A stretch of 64,000 nt of DNA from Bartonella grahamii ATCC 700132 (GTDB lineage: Bacteria; Pseudomonadota; Alphaproteobacteria; Rhizobiales; Rhizobiaceae): the NCBI RefSeq assembly GCF_000518085.1, contig NZ_KI912377.1, positions 122,960-186,959 of the forward strand, read 5' to 3'. Position 1 is the stretch's first letter, and each line of letters opens with the position of its first letter. The notes beneath the pieces were generated by a model that was given only the letters and a program-made list of their open reading frames with translations, made no database searches and was not told the DNA's origin. The translations under genes were made by a program, and so were the position numbers. Positions 38,944 through 49,645 of this stretch are shown here, one piece after another.

Positions 38944-39372
38944 TTATTTTTCTTCAATTTTTTGAATGCAGTCTATCGTTGCATCAAAGGGTAGTAGTGT
39001 TGCTGCATGGCGCACTTTATAGTCTTTAATGGGCTGTAAGCAAGAAAAATCCTCAAATGGAGCTTGAGGAGAAGGACCATTTTGCGTTAGCATTTGATAA
39101 ATAACTTCACGCAATTTTTTAAGATCTTGTGTTGTTTGTCCGATGATATGAGATGCTAAAAGTGAAGCTGATGCTTGCCCTAGCACACATGCGTGTATTT
39201 CATGGGCAAAATCCGTAACAATACCATTTTCCACTTTTAAATCTACAGTGATTGTCGAACCACAAAGGTGTGCATGTTTTCTTGATGTTGCATCAGGATT
39301 ATTAAGACGCCCAATTTTGTCTATATGTGCAGCATATTTAAGTATTTTATCATTATAGATATTATCAATCAT
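38944..39372 (-). CDS. NifU/IscU-like iron-sulfur scaffold (SufU type)
   Basis: 142 residues. The three cluster cysteines are Cys37 in HLCGSTITVDL, Cys62 in HACVLGQASASLL and Cys110 in FSCLQPI. The protein resembles SufU/IscU scaffolds or zinc-dependent sulfur-transfer proteins that relay sulfur from SufS. The cluster of this gene with yidD, folE and thrS is usual in Rhizobiales. It is divergent from folE. Confidence 0.9.
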   Translation of the reverse strand: MIDNIYNDKILKYAAHIDKIGRLNNPDATSRKHAHLCGSTITVDLKVENGIVTDFAHEIHACVLGQASASLLASHIIGQTTQDLKKLREVIYQMLTQNGPSPQAPFEDFSCLQPIKDYKVRHAATLLPFDATIDCIQKIEEK

Positions 39373-39497
39373 GCGCTATGACCTGAAATTTTGAGAGTCG
39401 TGATTGTTTAAACTTTTAATTCGCTTATATAGAGATTATACAAAATGAAATAGGTATGGAGCAAATGCTTTGTATAGAGTAAGCTTGGAGTTTTTGA

Positions 39498-40118
39498 ATG
39501 CGTAATATTGTTAAAGAAGACGCGAAGGATTCTTTTTTATCTGAAGAAAAGCGTCCGAGTATTGAAGAGGTGGAAGAAGCGATTCGTACATTACTCTTAT
39601 GGATAGGGGAAAATCCAAATAGAGAAGGGCTTTTAGATACTCCAAGACGTATAGCCAAGGCATATCGCGAGCTTTTTAGTGGTTATAGTCAATCGGTTAA
39701 AGAAACCTTAGGTACAGTTTTTGAAGAGGTTTCAGGATACAATGAAGCTGTAATCGTAAAAAATATACCTTTTTATTCACACTGTGAGCATCATATGATC
39801 CCAATTATTGGGAAAGCACATATAGCATATCTTCCTAATGAAAAAATTGTTGGCCTTTCAAAAATTGTACGTGTTGTAGATACTTTTTCTCGTCGTTTAC
39901 AAACACAAGAAGCTATGACAGCGCAAGTGGCCCACGCGTTAAAAACGTATCTGAAGCCTCATGGTGTAGCAGTATTGATTGAGGCTGAGCACATGTGTAT
40001 GGCTATGAGAGGAATCCAAAAACAGGGCTCTACAACAATTACAAAAAACTTTCATGGTTATTATGAAAAAGATCACGTTGCACAAGCACACTTTATGATG
40101 ATGATTCAAAGATCGTAG
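39498..40118 (+). CDS. folE: GTP cyclohydrolase I
   Basis: First step of tetrahydrofolate synthesis, GTP to dihydroneopterin triphosphate. Zinc ligands Cys96 and His99 are in SHCEHHMIP, and the third cysteine lies in [25 protein letters not shown] and [13 protein letters not shown] are typical. Length 206 is normal. Confidence 0.96.
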   Translation: MRNIVKEDAKDSFLSEEKRPSIEEVEEAIRTLLLWIGENPNREGLLDTPRRIAKAYRELFSGYSQSVKETLGTVFEEVSGYNEAVIVKNIPFYSHCEHHMIPIIGKAHIAYLPNEKIVGLSKIVRVVDTFSRRLQTQEAMTAQVAHALKTYLKPHGVAVLIEAEHMCMAMRGIQKQGSTTITKNFHGYYEKDHVAQAHFMMMIQRS

Positions 40119-40257
40119 TAAAGTCCATATTTTTAGTAATCTCTATTAAGTTATAAATTGTCCGGATAAAAATAAATTATGAGAAAGAGAAAATTGGCTT
40201 GTACCTTTCTTTATGATTTGTTAAAGGCTAAAAACCAAAATGTTTTTCTTCCCACGT

Positions 40258-40342
40258 GCGGTCGTGGCGGAATTGGTAGACGCGCAGCGTTGAGGTCGCT
40301 GTGGGGCAACCCGTGGAAGTTCGAGTCTTCTCGACCGCACCA
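40258..40342 (+). tRNA. tRNA-Leu (GAG)
   Basis: An 85-base type II tRNA: acceptor GCGGTCG/CGACCGC, anticodon stem CAGCG/CGCTG around TTGAGGT (anticodon GAG), a variable arm with GTGGGGCAACCCGT, T-arm with GTTCGAGTC and encoded CCA. Reading frames across it are artefacts. Confidence 0.97.
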
Positions 40343-40521
40343 GTTAGCAGTGAGTCTCTCTGTAATGAGATGAAGTTATGTAGAGAGGGGATTTACGGGC
40401 ATTATAGAAAAATCTTTTTTGTATGTTATTTGTTGATGTGTTGCTAATAATGTTTCATTTTTTATTACTTTATCTGTACATTTGAAATGTTATATTTTTA
40501 TCGGGTGGGGGTGAAGTTGCA

Positions 40522-41706
40522 GTGAGAAGTATAATGATTTTGAGATATTTAACACTTCTTATTTGTATTTCTTTATTGTCAGCATGTAGTGATTCACGCG
40601 CTGTGCTTTGGCATGGAGTGCATGCAACTCCTTCTATGACTGCAGTAGAAAGGGAAGTTGAAGGGAACCCGATTTCTCCAAAAGCCATCATTCCAGTGTA
40701 TGTTGCAACAAGTCGTATGATGCAAAATAATTACGCTCAACCTTATGGTGCAGAGCGATCAAATAAAGTACATTACAATCGCGTTGATGTAGGAATTCCT
40801 CAGCAACATATAAAGGGAGTTGTTGAAATAAATGCGTATAAACCTACGCATGATAAGTATTTTGCAGCAGTAGCATTGCAAAAATACGATAATAAAGAAC
40901 AGTTTAAACAGCAATTAAATGCTGCTTTAGAAAAAAAGCCAAAAGGAAAAAGAGAAATTTTTCTTTTTATCCATGGATATAATAATAATTTTGCAGATGG
41001 TACATTTCGTACAGCACAGTTTACACACGATTATTCTTTAAATGTTGTCGCTGTGCATTATTCTTGGCCTTCTGCCGGATCTGTTCCTCTTTATATTTAT
41101 GATCGTGACAGTGCTAATTTTGCCCGTGACGGATTGATAGAGCTTTTAACACTTATTAGTGAAACCAATGCTGATCAGATTTCGGTTATTGCGCATTCTA
41201 TGGGCAATTTTGTTATAATGGAAGCATTTAGAACTTTAGCCTTACAGAAAAAATATAAGCCTATTCGTCGTATTACAAGTTTATTAATGGCGGCACCAGA
41301 CATTGATGTTGATGTATTTGAGCGCCAACTTAATGATATAAAAAAACTTCCGCAGCCAACAGCTATTTTAGTATCCAGAGCGGATAAAGCTCTTGCGGTT
41401 TCAGGACGTCTTACGGGTGGACATCATCGTGTGGGCGATGGCTCAGATATTGAAATGTTGCGTAAAAATGGAATAGCTGTTCTTGATTTCTCTCATGTAG
41501 ATGGGGGAGCTCACAATGTCTTTGCATCTTCGCCAACGTTGATGGCTCTTTCTCGAGAAGGTTCTTTGGCTTCCACAATTATGCAAGGTACAGAATTGTC
41601 ACCTAGTCAAGCCCTTCTTGCTGATGGTAGTAGTGTGTTGGAGAAAACAACACATCTTATCCTTTATACACCTGTACGTTTTCTCTCTCCACGGATTCCA
41701 CGTTGA
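40522..41706 (+). CDS. Lipoprotein alpha/beta hydrolase (DUF900 type)
   Basis: 394 residues. A signal peptide ends in the lipobox LLSAC (Cys22), so a membrane-anchored periplasmic protein is expected. The DUF900 domain spans about 55-330: VYVATSR, FLFIHGYNNNF, HYSWPSAG, nucleophile Ser in VIAHSMGNFV, acidic strand APDIDVDVF, and a late His in DFSHVDGG or GGAHNVFA. The substrate is unknown. The start is GTG 40522, with ATG 40534 as alternative. Confidence 0.85.
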   Translation: MRSIMILRYLTLLICISLLSACSDSRAVLWHGVHATPSMTAVEREVEGNPISPKAIIPVYVATSRMMQNNYAQPYGAERSNKVHYNRVDVGIPQQHIKGVVEINAYKPTHDKYFAAVALQKYDNKEQFKQQLNAALEKKPKGKREIFLFIHGYNNNFADGTFRTAQFTHDYSLNVVAVHYSWPSAGSVPLYIYDRDSANFARDGLIELLTLISETNADQISVIAHSMGNFVIMEAFRTLALQKKYKPIRRITSLLMAAPDIDVDVFERQLNDIKKLPQPTAILVSRADKALAVSGRLTGGHHRVGDGSDIEMLRKNGIAVLDFSHVDGGAHNVFASSPTLMALSREGSLASTIMQGTELSPSQALLADGSSVLEKTTHLILYTPVRFLSPRIPR

Positions 41707-41841
41707 TAGTGAAAAGAGAGAAGGGGACATCGAATAATACATTGGAGGTAATATTTTTTAGCACTTTCTTTAGAATGGCTTTGTAAAATGGAAAATAAAT
41801 AGCGGGATGAATGTAAAAAACAGTTATTAGGTGAGTTTGTG

Positions 41842-42348
41842 ATGATTGCACGGAAACGCTATGTTAATACGCCTACAGTTGTTGATTATTTATCTCATTC
41901 CGCAATTAAGTTGTTAGATATTCATGCTATGCTTGTGAAGGTGAGAAAAGGTGATATGGGGGAAAAACCAAATTTATTGCGTCAAATTGATTCTACAAAA
42001 AAACAGTTAGATGAGATAAGCCATGCTCTTATTTTAGAATACCGTAAACGCCAAGAAAATGAGCGTTTTTTAAAACAAATTCTGCTATCCATTTCCGATC
42101 AACTTTTTGCACTTAACAATGGTTTTAAGGAAACAGGACGTCTTTTTTTTCAAGAAGTTAGAATACTTCAATCTCAGATGCAATGTTTATATGAGGGAAA
42201 GGAGAGGCTGCATTTGTTGAATAGTCAAGAATCTTTTTGTTCTCCATCAAAGATTGATGAAGTCATTAAACAGTTACAGAAAGCACGAGAAAAGCTTATT
42301 CTTGAAAGCCCACATCTCTTTGAAAAAAGCACAAAAGCTAAACAATAA
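41842..42348 (+). CDS. Uncharacterised helical protein
   Basis: 168 residues, not recognised. It is predicted by eye to be largely helical and charged (LRQIDSTKKQLDEISHAL, then a coiled-coil-like stretch to about 120), with no membrane segment or signal peptide. AGGTGAG lies about 7 bases before ATG 41842, and a GTG one codon earlier is possible. It follows the DUF900 lipoprotein by 135 bases on the same strand and might be cotranscribed. Confidence 0.65.
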   Translation: MIARKRYVNTPTVVDYLSHSAIKLLDIHAMLVKVRKGDMGEKPNLLRQIDSTKKQLDEISHALILEYRKRQENERFLKQILLSISDQLFALNNGFKETGRLFFQEVRILQSQMQCLYEGKERLHLLNSQESFCSPSKIDEVIKQLQKAREKLILESPHLFEKSTKAKQ

Positions 42349-42410
42349 AAGTTCTTTTAGTTGAGCAGATAGATAACTTGAATTTTACAGTAAAAAACGC
42401 TGTTAGATAG

Positions 42411-42674
42411 AAGGCTATAATTTTTAAAAGAAAAGAATTTGTTTTAATAAATGAAACACATGTATTTTATAATCATACTCTTTATCGCGTTAAAGCTTTA
42501 AAAGACTTTGGTTATATCTTTGGTAAAGTTAAGGCTGATGCATTAGGTGGCTTTATTGAAGAAAATATTTGTGGAAAGAAACTTTACAAAAAACTTTCTG
42601 ATTCTTTTAATAACGGCTCACCGGATAATTTTGCCAATGTTATGGAGTTGTTAGTATATTCATTAGAAACTTAA
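42411..42674 (+). pseudogene. Fragment of a phage-associated protein
   Basis: An open stretch without start codon, closed by TAA 42672-42674. It reads KEFVLINETHVFYNHTLYRV, then ALKDFGYIFGKVKADALGGFIEE. The KALKDFG...DLGGFIE pattern resembles a protein seen repeatedly in Bartonella prophages, whereas the C-terminal part (KKLYKKLSDSFNNGS) does not, so it may be a fused or truncated copy. It lies outside the 16-bp repeat pair that bounds the integrase scar. Family resemblance is from memory. Confidence 0.5.
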
Positions 42675-42833
42675 ACTCTAATATTTTCCTTGGTAGGAAT
42701 TGGCTGAATTTAAAGCATTAAAAAAGAAATTTTATAAAAATAATACGTTTTTTAAATTCACGCCCAGCTCTACCTTCTCCTGAATTTCAAAAGGATTGGA
42801 AAATGAATAAGCTACACGTAATTAAAAAATCAT

Positions 42834-42849
42834 ATGGTGCCCCCAGAGA
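42834..42849. repeat. Attachment-site-like direct repeat, distal copy
   Basis: ATGGTGCCCCCAGAGA at 42834-42849 is identical to 43800-43815, which spans the CCA end and acceptor of tRNA-Thr. The two copies bracket the truncated integrase, as attL and attR would. Confidence 0.8.
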
Positions 42850-42934
42850 TTCAATAATTTTAAATAAAATAAATGAGTTATTGCGATATGGGGGAAATTC
42901 ATCATTATTGATTCCATTAATGTTTTTTATAGCA

Positions 42935-43735
42935 CTATCCCTCATTTTTTTGGAGCTTTTTTATCGCTTCTATAGCTAGCCTTTTGCGATCTGCGCTTTT
43001 TGTATAAAGAGATGCCATGTTGTCGTCGGTCCATCCAAAAATTGCCTTGAGTTGTGATACTGTTGCACCAGAATTAGCGGCGCGTGTTGCTGCTAATTTT
43101 CTTAAGCCATGTGCTGATTTTTTGATTCCCGCCGCATTACACGCTTCACGAAATAAGTTTCCAAAACTTTCTTTTACGAGTTTATTTCCGTTTTTTCCGC
43201 AAATGAATGTTTCATTTCCAATAGGACCAATTTTTAGAGTTTCTGCTAATTCAGGCAAAATGGGTAGAAAAACATCTGTTTGGAATTTACTTTTCTCTGT
43301 CTTGAGATGAATGATATTATCTTTGACATCTTTCCAACCAATTCGTACCGCATCACCACGACGCAAACCCGTGTAAAGAAGAACATCAATCCAGACGCGT
43401 TCATGTGAACCATGTGACCAATGGTGATAATATTTTTCAACATCTTCTTCTGTCCAAACAGCAAATCCATCTTTGTTGTTGAGAGGAGGTCTTTTTATTC
43501 CTAAAGCTGGGTTATTCTCCAGAAGTTCTTGATCGATCGCCCAATTAAAAAGTCCATTAAGTGCTTTTAGAAAATTTTGGGCAGCTGTTGGTTTTTCTTT
43601 GCGGCGTTCAACACCCGCTGTAATATGTGATTTCTTTATTTCTCTGTATGGAATGTTTCCTATAGCATCACATACCTTCATAAGGATAAGTTCTCTTTGT
43701 CTTTTCGTAGCTTTAGCAAGGCTATGCCAATGAAC
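42935..43735 (-). pseudogene. Tyrosine-recombinase integrase, N-terminus lost
   Basis: The C-terminal catalytic domain is complete: numbered from the internal ATG at 43681, Arg107 (TGLRRGD), His191-x-x-Arg194 (HGLRKLAATR), Trp217 and nucleophile Tyr226 (SLYTKS). Coding-like sequence continues upstream of that ATG (SLAKATKRQRELIL) until a stop at 43736-43738, with no usable start, so roughly the first 100 residues of a normal phage integrase are missing and the core-binding domain is incomplete. It lies right beside tRNA-Thr between two copies of the tRNA 3' end. Expression from the internal ATG is possible but would give a protein unlikely to bind arm sites. Confidence 0.85.
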
Positions 43736-43800
43736 TTAATTAGTCCTCACTTAAAAAAACATATGGAAAATCAATAAATTATTTTTGATAAAAAAAAGCA

Positions 43801-43876
<76 letters not shown>

Positions 43877-44082
43877 GTAACCATGTAGGAGTTAGCACAA
43901 ACTCACAAAAAGGAAAACAGAAAATTATCAAATTTTGTACATATTAAAAGAAAACTATATAACAAATAAAAAAATAACCAACTTATTTCCTCTTTATACC
44001 ACTTTTTACAGCAAGGTTGGAATTATCCTTATGTTGATATCTTATAGAATCTTTTATAAGAATTTACCATTTTGCTATCGAA

Positions 44083-45441
44083 TTACGAACCTGAAGACTT
44101 TGATTGATGAGCAAGGTATTTTTCTAGCCAGTGAATATTATAATTACCATCAGCAACATCTTGATTATTAATAAGATCGCGAAAAAGAGGTAGTGTAGTT
44201 TTTATCCCATCGACGACAAATTCATCTAAAGCACGCCGTAAACGCATCATACATTCTAAACGGGTACGTCCATGAACAATCAGCTTTCCAATCATACTAT
44301 CATAATAAGGGGGGATGCGATAACCTGAATAAGCACCTGAATCAACACGAATCCCTAAACCTCCAGGTGTATGAAAATGTGTAATGGTTCCAGGTGATGG
44401 CGTAAAGTTAATAGGATCTTCTGCATTAATACGGCATTCAATGGCATGACCAGAAAAACAGACATCATCTTGTGTCACTGAAAGCTCGCAGCCTGATGCA
44501 ATATGGATTTGTTCATGGACTAAATCTATACCTGTAATTGCTTCAGTTACAGGATGTTCGACTTGTAAACGCGTATTCATTTCAATAAAATAAAATTCGC
44601 CATTTTCATAAAGAAATTCAATAGTACCAGCTCCACGATATCCAAGTTGGGCACAGGCATTTGCAACAATACTACCAATTTTTTTTCGTTCAGTTTCATT
44701 AAGTGCAGGTGATGTAGCTTCTTCCCATACTTTTTGATGCCGTCGTTGAAGTGAACAATCGCGTTCTCCTAAATGAATAGCATTTCCCGCACCATCACCT
44801 ATGACTTGAATTTCAATATGACGGGGTTTTTCTAAATATTTCTCTATGTAAACAGCGTCATCACCAAAAGCAGCTTTCGCTTCTGAACGCGTTGTTTTGA
44901 GAGCTATAGAAAATTCTTGTTCAGAATGAACGACTTTCATACCACGTCCACCACCACCGGCAGAAGCTTTGATAATAACGGGATAACCAATTTCACGAGC
45001 AGTGCGTAAAGCATCTGATTCTTCAGTGACTGCTCCATCTGAACCGGGAACTACAGGAATACCAAGTTTTTTGGCGGTCTTCTTTGCTTCGATTTTATCG
45101 CCCATGATTCGGATATGAGTAGCTGTTGGACCGATGAATGTAATATCATGGGCTTCTAGAACATCTGCAAATTTTGCATTTTCAGAAAGAAAGCCATAAC
45201 CTGGATGAACAGCATCAGCTCCTGTAATTTCACAAGCAGCAATAATTTGCTGAATACTCAAATAAGAATCGCGAGCGGGAGGAGGGCCAATACAAACACT
45301 TTCATCAGCAAGACGAACATGCATTGCATCTGCATCAGCGGTAGAGTGAACAGCTACGGTTTTTATGCCAAGTTCTTTACATGCACGCAAAACGCGAAGA
45401 GCAATTTCTCCCCGATTAGCAATGAGGATTTTTCGAATCAT
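44083..45441 (-). CDS. accC: Acetyl-CoA carboxylase, biotin carboxylase subunit
   Basis: Carboxylates the biotin of AccB using ATP and bicarbonate. The 452 residues start [16 protein letters not shown]; the ATP-grasp glycine loop [12 protein letters not shown] and the catalytic region [16 protein letters not shown] are intact. It follows accB by 14 bases on the same strand, the standard pair. Confidence 0.97.
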   Translation of the reverse strand: MIRKILIANRGEIALRVLRACKELGIKTVAVHSTADADAMHVRLADESVCIGPPPARDSYLSIQQIIAACEITGADAVHPGYGFLSENAKFADVLEAHDITFIGPTATHIRIMGDKIEAKKTAKKLGIPVVPGSDGAVTEESDALRTAREIGYPVIIKASAGGGGRGMKVVHSEQEFSIALKTTRSEAKAAFGDDAVYIEKYLEKPRHIEIQVIGDGAGNAIHLGERDCSLQRRHQKVWEEATSPALNETERKKIGSIVANACAQLGYRGAGTIEFLYENGEFYFIEMNTRLQVEHPVTEAITGIDLVHEQIHIASGCELSVTQDDVCFSGHAIECRINAEDPINFTPSPGTITHFHTPGGLGIRVDSGAYSGYRIPPYYDSMIGKLIVHGRTRLECMMRLRRALDEFVVDGIKTTLPLFRDLINNQDVADGNYNIHWLEKYLAHQSKSSGS

Positions 45442-45455
45442 GGTTGCCCCTCGCT

Positions 45456-45953
45456 TTATTCAACAATAATAAGTGGTTCACCAAATTCAACAGGTTGGCC
45501 ATCTTTGACAAGAACAGTGGTTACCGTGCCTGAGCGTGGTGATGAAATTTGATTCATTGTTTTCATGGCTTCAATAATAAGTAATGTCTCTCCTTCAGAA
45601 ACATTTTGTCCTACTTCTACAAAAGGTTGTGCACCTGGTGAAGGTGCAAGATAAGCTGTTCCAACCATCGGAGAGGTTATTGTGTTTTTTGATTTATCTT
45701 CTTGGATAGATTGTATAGGAGATTCAGTTGTTGGGACTGGAGAAGATGTTACAGAAAAAGTAGGAGTAGAAACAGGAGCATAGATTGCTTGCTCAGAAGA
45801 AGTTAAGGTATTTTGGCGTGAGACACAAATACGAAGCTCCCCTTGTTCAACTTCAATGTTCGTTAAATTGGTATCATTCAAAATTTCAGCAAGATCACGA
45901 ATAATTTTCGTATCAATTGCGTTTTTTGCCGAATCCATTTTTTTTGTTGCCAT
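45456..45953 (-). CDS. accB: Acetyl-CoA carboxylase, biotin carboxyl carrier protein
   Basis: Carries the biotin that shuttles CO2 to the carboxyltransferase. 166 residues from the chosen start. The N-terminal helix ([18 protein letters not shown]) is followed by a Pro/Thr/Ser linker and the biotinyl domain with the biotin Lys in [14 protein letters not shown] lies about 11 bases before ATG 45953; a frame 12 codons longer is possible but unlikely. Confidence 0.96.
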   Translation of the reverse strand: MATKKMDSAKNAIDTKIIRDLAEILNDTNLTNIEVEQGELRICVSRQNTLTSSEQAIYAPVSTPTFSVTSSPVPTTESPIQSIQEDKSKNTITSPMVGTAYLAPSPGAQPFVEVGQNVSEGETLLIIEAMKTMNQISSPRSGTVTTVLVKDGQPVEFGEPLIIVE

Positions 45954-46194
45954 TTTATTTCTAACTCCTTGATCAATGAAGATCGTCATTATCTCATTTT
46001 ATGACCGAATATCTCTAGATTAGGGATGAGATCTTTTGAGGCTTTAAAGATTTTTATTTCCTTTAAATCATTATACTTTGCAATTTAAACTCGTATCTGC
46101 TTTACGCAAAATTGCACTTATAAGCCTGTTATCAAAAAAGAGAAAGCATAAAATTACCTCATTTACAGTATTCTTCTTAAAACTGATCAGGTAT

Positions 46195-47067
46195 TCACCG
46201 TGTATTGTCTATTGCTTGTTTTAGAGTATCTTGTCTGGCTGCGCCAATGAATATTTTATTACCAATGATGTAAGAAGGTGTTCCCGTAATATGAAGTTTA
46301 GAGGCAATTTGGATATTTTCTTTAAAAGCGTTTTGTAGAGTGGGATCTTTTATTGCATTACGTAGTTTTGTCTCATCTTCTCCTAATGAAACAGCTACTT
46401 TAATAGCTTTAGCTTCATTTGCGCGACCCTGATACATTAAAAGCGTTTTGTGAAACTGAGGATATTTCTCTGGAAATTGTTTTCGAAATGCGTAGGCAAC
46501 AGTATGGGCTGCCATAGAATCAGAGCTTAAAATTGGTAAATCCTTAATAATAACCTTTAAATCTGGATATTCTTTTATCAAGTCTTCTATATGTGAATAG
46601 GAACTTTTACAATATCCACAGTTGTAATCAAAAAAATTGACAAGCACTTTTTTACCATTTGGGTTTCCCAAAACGGCGTCATGAGGAGAATGAAAAATTT
46701 TTTTTTCTAATAAATGGATGACAGAAGTTTGTATTTTATTTTCGTATTCATTCTGTTTTTCCAGCTTATCTTGAAGAATAAGCTGCATTTCAATCAGAAC
46801 TTCTGGATGAGTAAGAAGGTACTCTCTGACAATTTGTTGAATATGATGAGAATCAGTATGTGGTATCATTTTTTCTTTAAGCTTAGATAAAAAGCTAGAA
46901 TCTTCCAAAAGTTGTGTTTTAAGCTTTTCTAAGCTTAAATGATTTGCTGTTTTTGAGTGTGATGTTGCGTTTGATAAAGAAGGTAAAAAGATTAAAATAC
47001 TCGACATAACTGGGACTAAAATTTTTGAAAGAGGTGTTATTTTCGAATTTTGAGAGTGATGAGTCAT
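46195..47067 (-). CDS. DsbA-like thiol:disulfide oxidoreductase
   Basis: 290 residues. A positively charged start and hydrophobic stretch (about 15-34) act as export signal. An N-terminal helical domain (40-125), similar to ScsC/Com1-type proteins, precedes a thioredoxin fold with redox pair Cys150-Cys153 (FFDYNCGYCK) and cis-Pro loop TGTPSY. It should catalyse disulfide formation or isomerisation in the periplasm. Related proteins in Rickettsiales and Coxiella are called Com1. No DsbB-like gene is in the window. Confidence 0.9.
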   Translation of the reverse strand: MTHHSQNSKITPLSKILVPVMSSILIFLPSLSNATSHSKTANHLSLEKLKTQLLEDSSFLSKLKEKMIPHTDSHHIQQIVREYLLTHPEVLIEMQLILQDKLEKQNEYENKIQTSVIHLLEKKIFHSPHDAVLGNPNGKKVLVNFFDYNCGYCKSSYSHIEDLIKEYPDLKVIIKDLPILSSDSMAAHTVAYAFRKQFPEKYPQFHKTLLMYQGRANEAKAIKVAVSLGEDETKLRNAIKDPTLQNAFKENIQIASKLHITGTPSYIIGNKIFIGAARQDTLKQAIDNTR

Positions 47068-47413
47068 CTGTATACCTTCATATTTCCTAGTGTGTCATTG
47101 AGTGAACTATATGAAAAGCGTTATCTATGTGCAATAAAGCATTTAGCTATAGTGTGTATTTAAGAATGAGAAAAAACATCAATTTTTCTCTAAAAAGACT
47201 TCATATGATGAACCTTGGCTTGGCAAGGATTATTTTTTGTAAAAGATAAAAAAAATCTCTTTAATTTGTCAAATGTTGTTTTGATGTATAAGGGTATCAA
47301 AAGCTTTTTGTGTGTGTTTATTTTAGGAAAAAGTACGTTGATAATACAATGAAGAACACTTGTATTATTTTTTTCCTATTGCTTTATTGAGTACTGAGAA
47401 ACAAAATTAAATA
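47068..47413. other. Divergent promoter region with an orphan terminator-like hairpin
   Basis: 346 bases between the dsbA-like gene and glpD. CCTTG (47213-47217) and CAAGG (47224-47228) form a small stem followed by ATTATTTTTT on the plus strand, like a weak terminator, with no gene ending just before it. It could close a short transcript or act as a leader attenuator for glpD. No reading frame of note. Confidence 0.4.
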
Positions 47414-48943
47414 ATGAAAAGTGAAATTATGAAAACCACAACACATTATGAGCTGTTTATCATTGGGGGAGGGATAAACGGGTGTGGATTGGCAAGAGAT
47501 GCAGCAGGACGCGGATTTAAAGTGGGATTGGCTGAAATGAACGATCTTGCATCTGGGACCTCAAGTGCGTCAACAAAGCTTATTCATGGTGGGCTTCGTT
47601 ATCTTGAACACTATGAGTTCAAGCTTGTTCGTGAAGCATTGAAAGAACGCGAGATCATTTTACGTATGGCTCCACATATTGTGCGTCCTTTGCGTTTTCT
47701 CCTTCCTTATCATAAAGAATTGCGCCCTGCTTGGATGTTGCGTTTCGGACTTTTTATTTATGATTATTTAGGGAATTGGAATCAGAAATTATGGCGCAGT
47801 AAAACAATTAATTTTTCAAAAAAATTTTGCTCTACACTGAAGAAAGAATATCAGAGAGGTTTTGAATATTCTGATGCAAGAGTAGATGATGCGCGTTTAG
47901 TTATTGGCAATGCTCGTGATGCAGAAAAGTGGGGAGCTGATATAAAAGTACGAACAGAAGTTCTCTCTTTAAAAAAAGAAGACAATAAATGGCGTATCGT
48001 TCTTCAAGACAAGTTAACTAGTAAAGAATATAGTGTCACAGCTTCTTATGTCGCGAATATGACAGGACCTTGGATTGATCATGTTTTGACAAGCATATTA
48101 GACTGTAAAGAACATCCACCAGTACGACTTGTTAGAGGTTCTCATATTTTGGTTCCCAAGCTTTATACTCATGATCGTGCTTATATTTTTCAAAATGGTG
48201 ATGGGCGTATTATATTTGCTATTCCGTATCAAGAAGAATTTACCTTGCTTGGAACAACAGATTGTAATTTTCAAGGAGATCCGGCTGACGTTCATATTAC
48301 TGATACAGAAATTGATTACATTTGTGCAGCAGCCAGTGAATATTTCATACAACCAGTGTTGCCTGAAACAATTGTCTGGTCTTACTCTGGAGTTCGTCCA
48401 CTCTATGATGATGGAGCTTCAAAAGCACAAGAAATTACGCGCGATTATGTTTTAAAAGAAATGGGAACAGGAACAACACCAAAGATTCTTAATCTTTACG
48501 GAGGAAAGATTACAACTTATCGTAAGTTGGCTGAAGATGCGATGAAATTTGTTGAAAAAGCGCTTGGTAAAAAGGGAGCATCATGGACAGCTAAGACAGT
48601 ACTCCCAGGGGGTGATTTTCCCTATAATCAATTAGATATAATCGAAAATAAGATTGCTCTTTTGATGCCAGATTTAGATGCTTTTACACATCGCAGGCTT
48701 GCACGCTCCTATGGTACGGAAGCATTAGTGATATTTGCACATGGTAAGGCAAATAGAGGAAAAGATTTTGGACATGGGCTTTATGAAGTAGAAGTAAAAT
48801 GGTTGATGGAAAAAGAATGGGCTAAAGCATGTGAAGATGTGTTATGGCGTCGTTCAAAACTTGGTCTCCTATTTAATGAACAAGAGGTTGATACTCTTTC
48901 TTCCTACATGCAAAGTAAACAAGAGATTGAACAACGTTTATGA
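47414..48943 (+). CDS. glpD: Aerobic glycerol-3-phosphate dehydrogenase
   Basis: An FAD flavoprotein that oxidises sn-glycerol-3-phosphate to dihydroxyacetone phosphate and feeds electrons to quinone. The FAD-binding start IIGGGINGCGLARDAAGRG is followed by ASGTSSASTKLIHGGLRYLE, YSGVRPLYDDG and LNLYGGKITTYRKLAE. 509 residues; a second in-frame ATG (47429) could be the start. No glpK or glpF is adjacent. Confidence 0.96.
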   Translation: MKSEIMKTTTHYELFIIGGGINGCGLARDAAGRGFKVGLAEMNDLASGTSSASTKLIHGGLRYLEHYEFKLVREALKEREIILRMAPHIVRPLRFLLPYHKELRPAWMLRFGLFIYDYLGNWNQKLWRSKTINFSKKFCSTLKKEYQRGFEYSDARVDDARLVIGNARDAEKWGADIKVRTEVLSLKKEDNKWRIVLQDKLTSKEYSVTASYVANMTGPWIDHVLTSILDCKEHPPVRLVRGSHILVPKLYTHDRAYIFQNGDGRIIFAIPYQEEFTLLGTTDCNFQGDPADVHITDTEIDYICAAASEYFIQPVLPETIVWSYSGVRPLYDDGASKAQEITRDYVLKEMGTGTTPKILNLYGGKITTYRKLAEDAMKFVEKALGKKGASWTAKTVLPGGDFPYNQLDIIENKIALLMPDLDAFTHRRLARSYGTEALVIFAHGKANRGKDFGHGLYEVEVKWLMEKEWAKACEDVLWRRSKLGLLFNEQEVDTLSSYMQSKQEIEQRL

Positions 48944-49645
48944 TCATTTCATTTTACAGATTTTATCTGCAATATTGTAAAATATTTCTCTTCAAGAGAT
49001 ACTGGTGTCAGTCATACATATTAAAAAGACAATGATTGTCTATACCCTAATTTTAGTTTTTTTTTGCAAGAATCATAAAATGGCAAAATTAGATAGAATA
49101 TTTAGGATCAACTTTATCTATCTTATAAAGTGAAATCTAGGAATCTTACCAAGAATAACTAATTGAGAAAAAATGATTTATAGTCAGATTCGTATGAAAT
49201 AAGGATTTTTGTTTTTTCTTGAGGAGAAGATAAAAGTACTTTCTGTAGCGTTTATTTGCACAATAATTAAAAAAAATCTAAAGAAAATTAAATCTATCAT
49301 GAAAAATTGTATAATGTGTTAGTTTATCATTTATTATCTTAAACGCTGTGCTAAATCATGTAAAAATAGAGGCTTGATGAGCGTAAGAAGAACTTGTAAA
49401 TGAGTTTTTTATATTATAGTGAAAATCTTATTTTTTATGTTTATATACCTGAACACTAATCTATGAGAAATGCCATATTGTATTTTATCATGATTGATTG
49501 TATTAAACTTTTATATCAATTGAATATAATGGGCTGTTATTATACTCATGATAGTATAAGAGAATAAAACTTTCCGTAAACTAAAAGTAAGTATTTTTCT
49601 ATGTATAAAGAGAGAGAGCTATAGGGACATGAGAGTAATACCCTC
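48944..49645. other. AT-rich intergenic region, no gene
   Basis: 702 bases between glpD and dusA. ATTTTACA (48951-48958) and TGTAAAAT (48976-48983), enclosing an inner ACAGA/TCTG arm, may form the glpD terminator. TATACT/AGTATA near 49540-49560 is a short inverted repeat of unknown meaning. No frame longer than a few dozen codons. Confidence 0.45.

Noticed and set aside
40179..40373. A 64-codon frame across tRNA-Leu
   Set aside because: The middle is tRNA sequence; the translated GRGGIGRRAALRS stretch is a common artefact.
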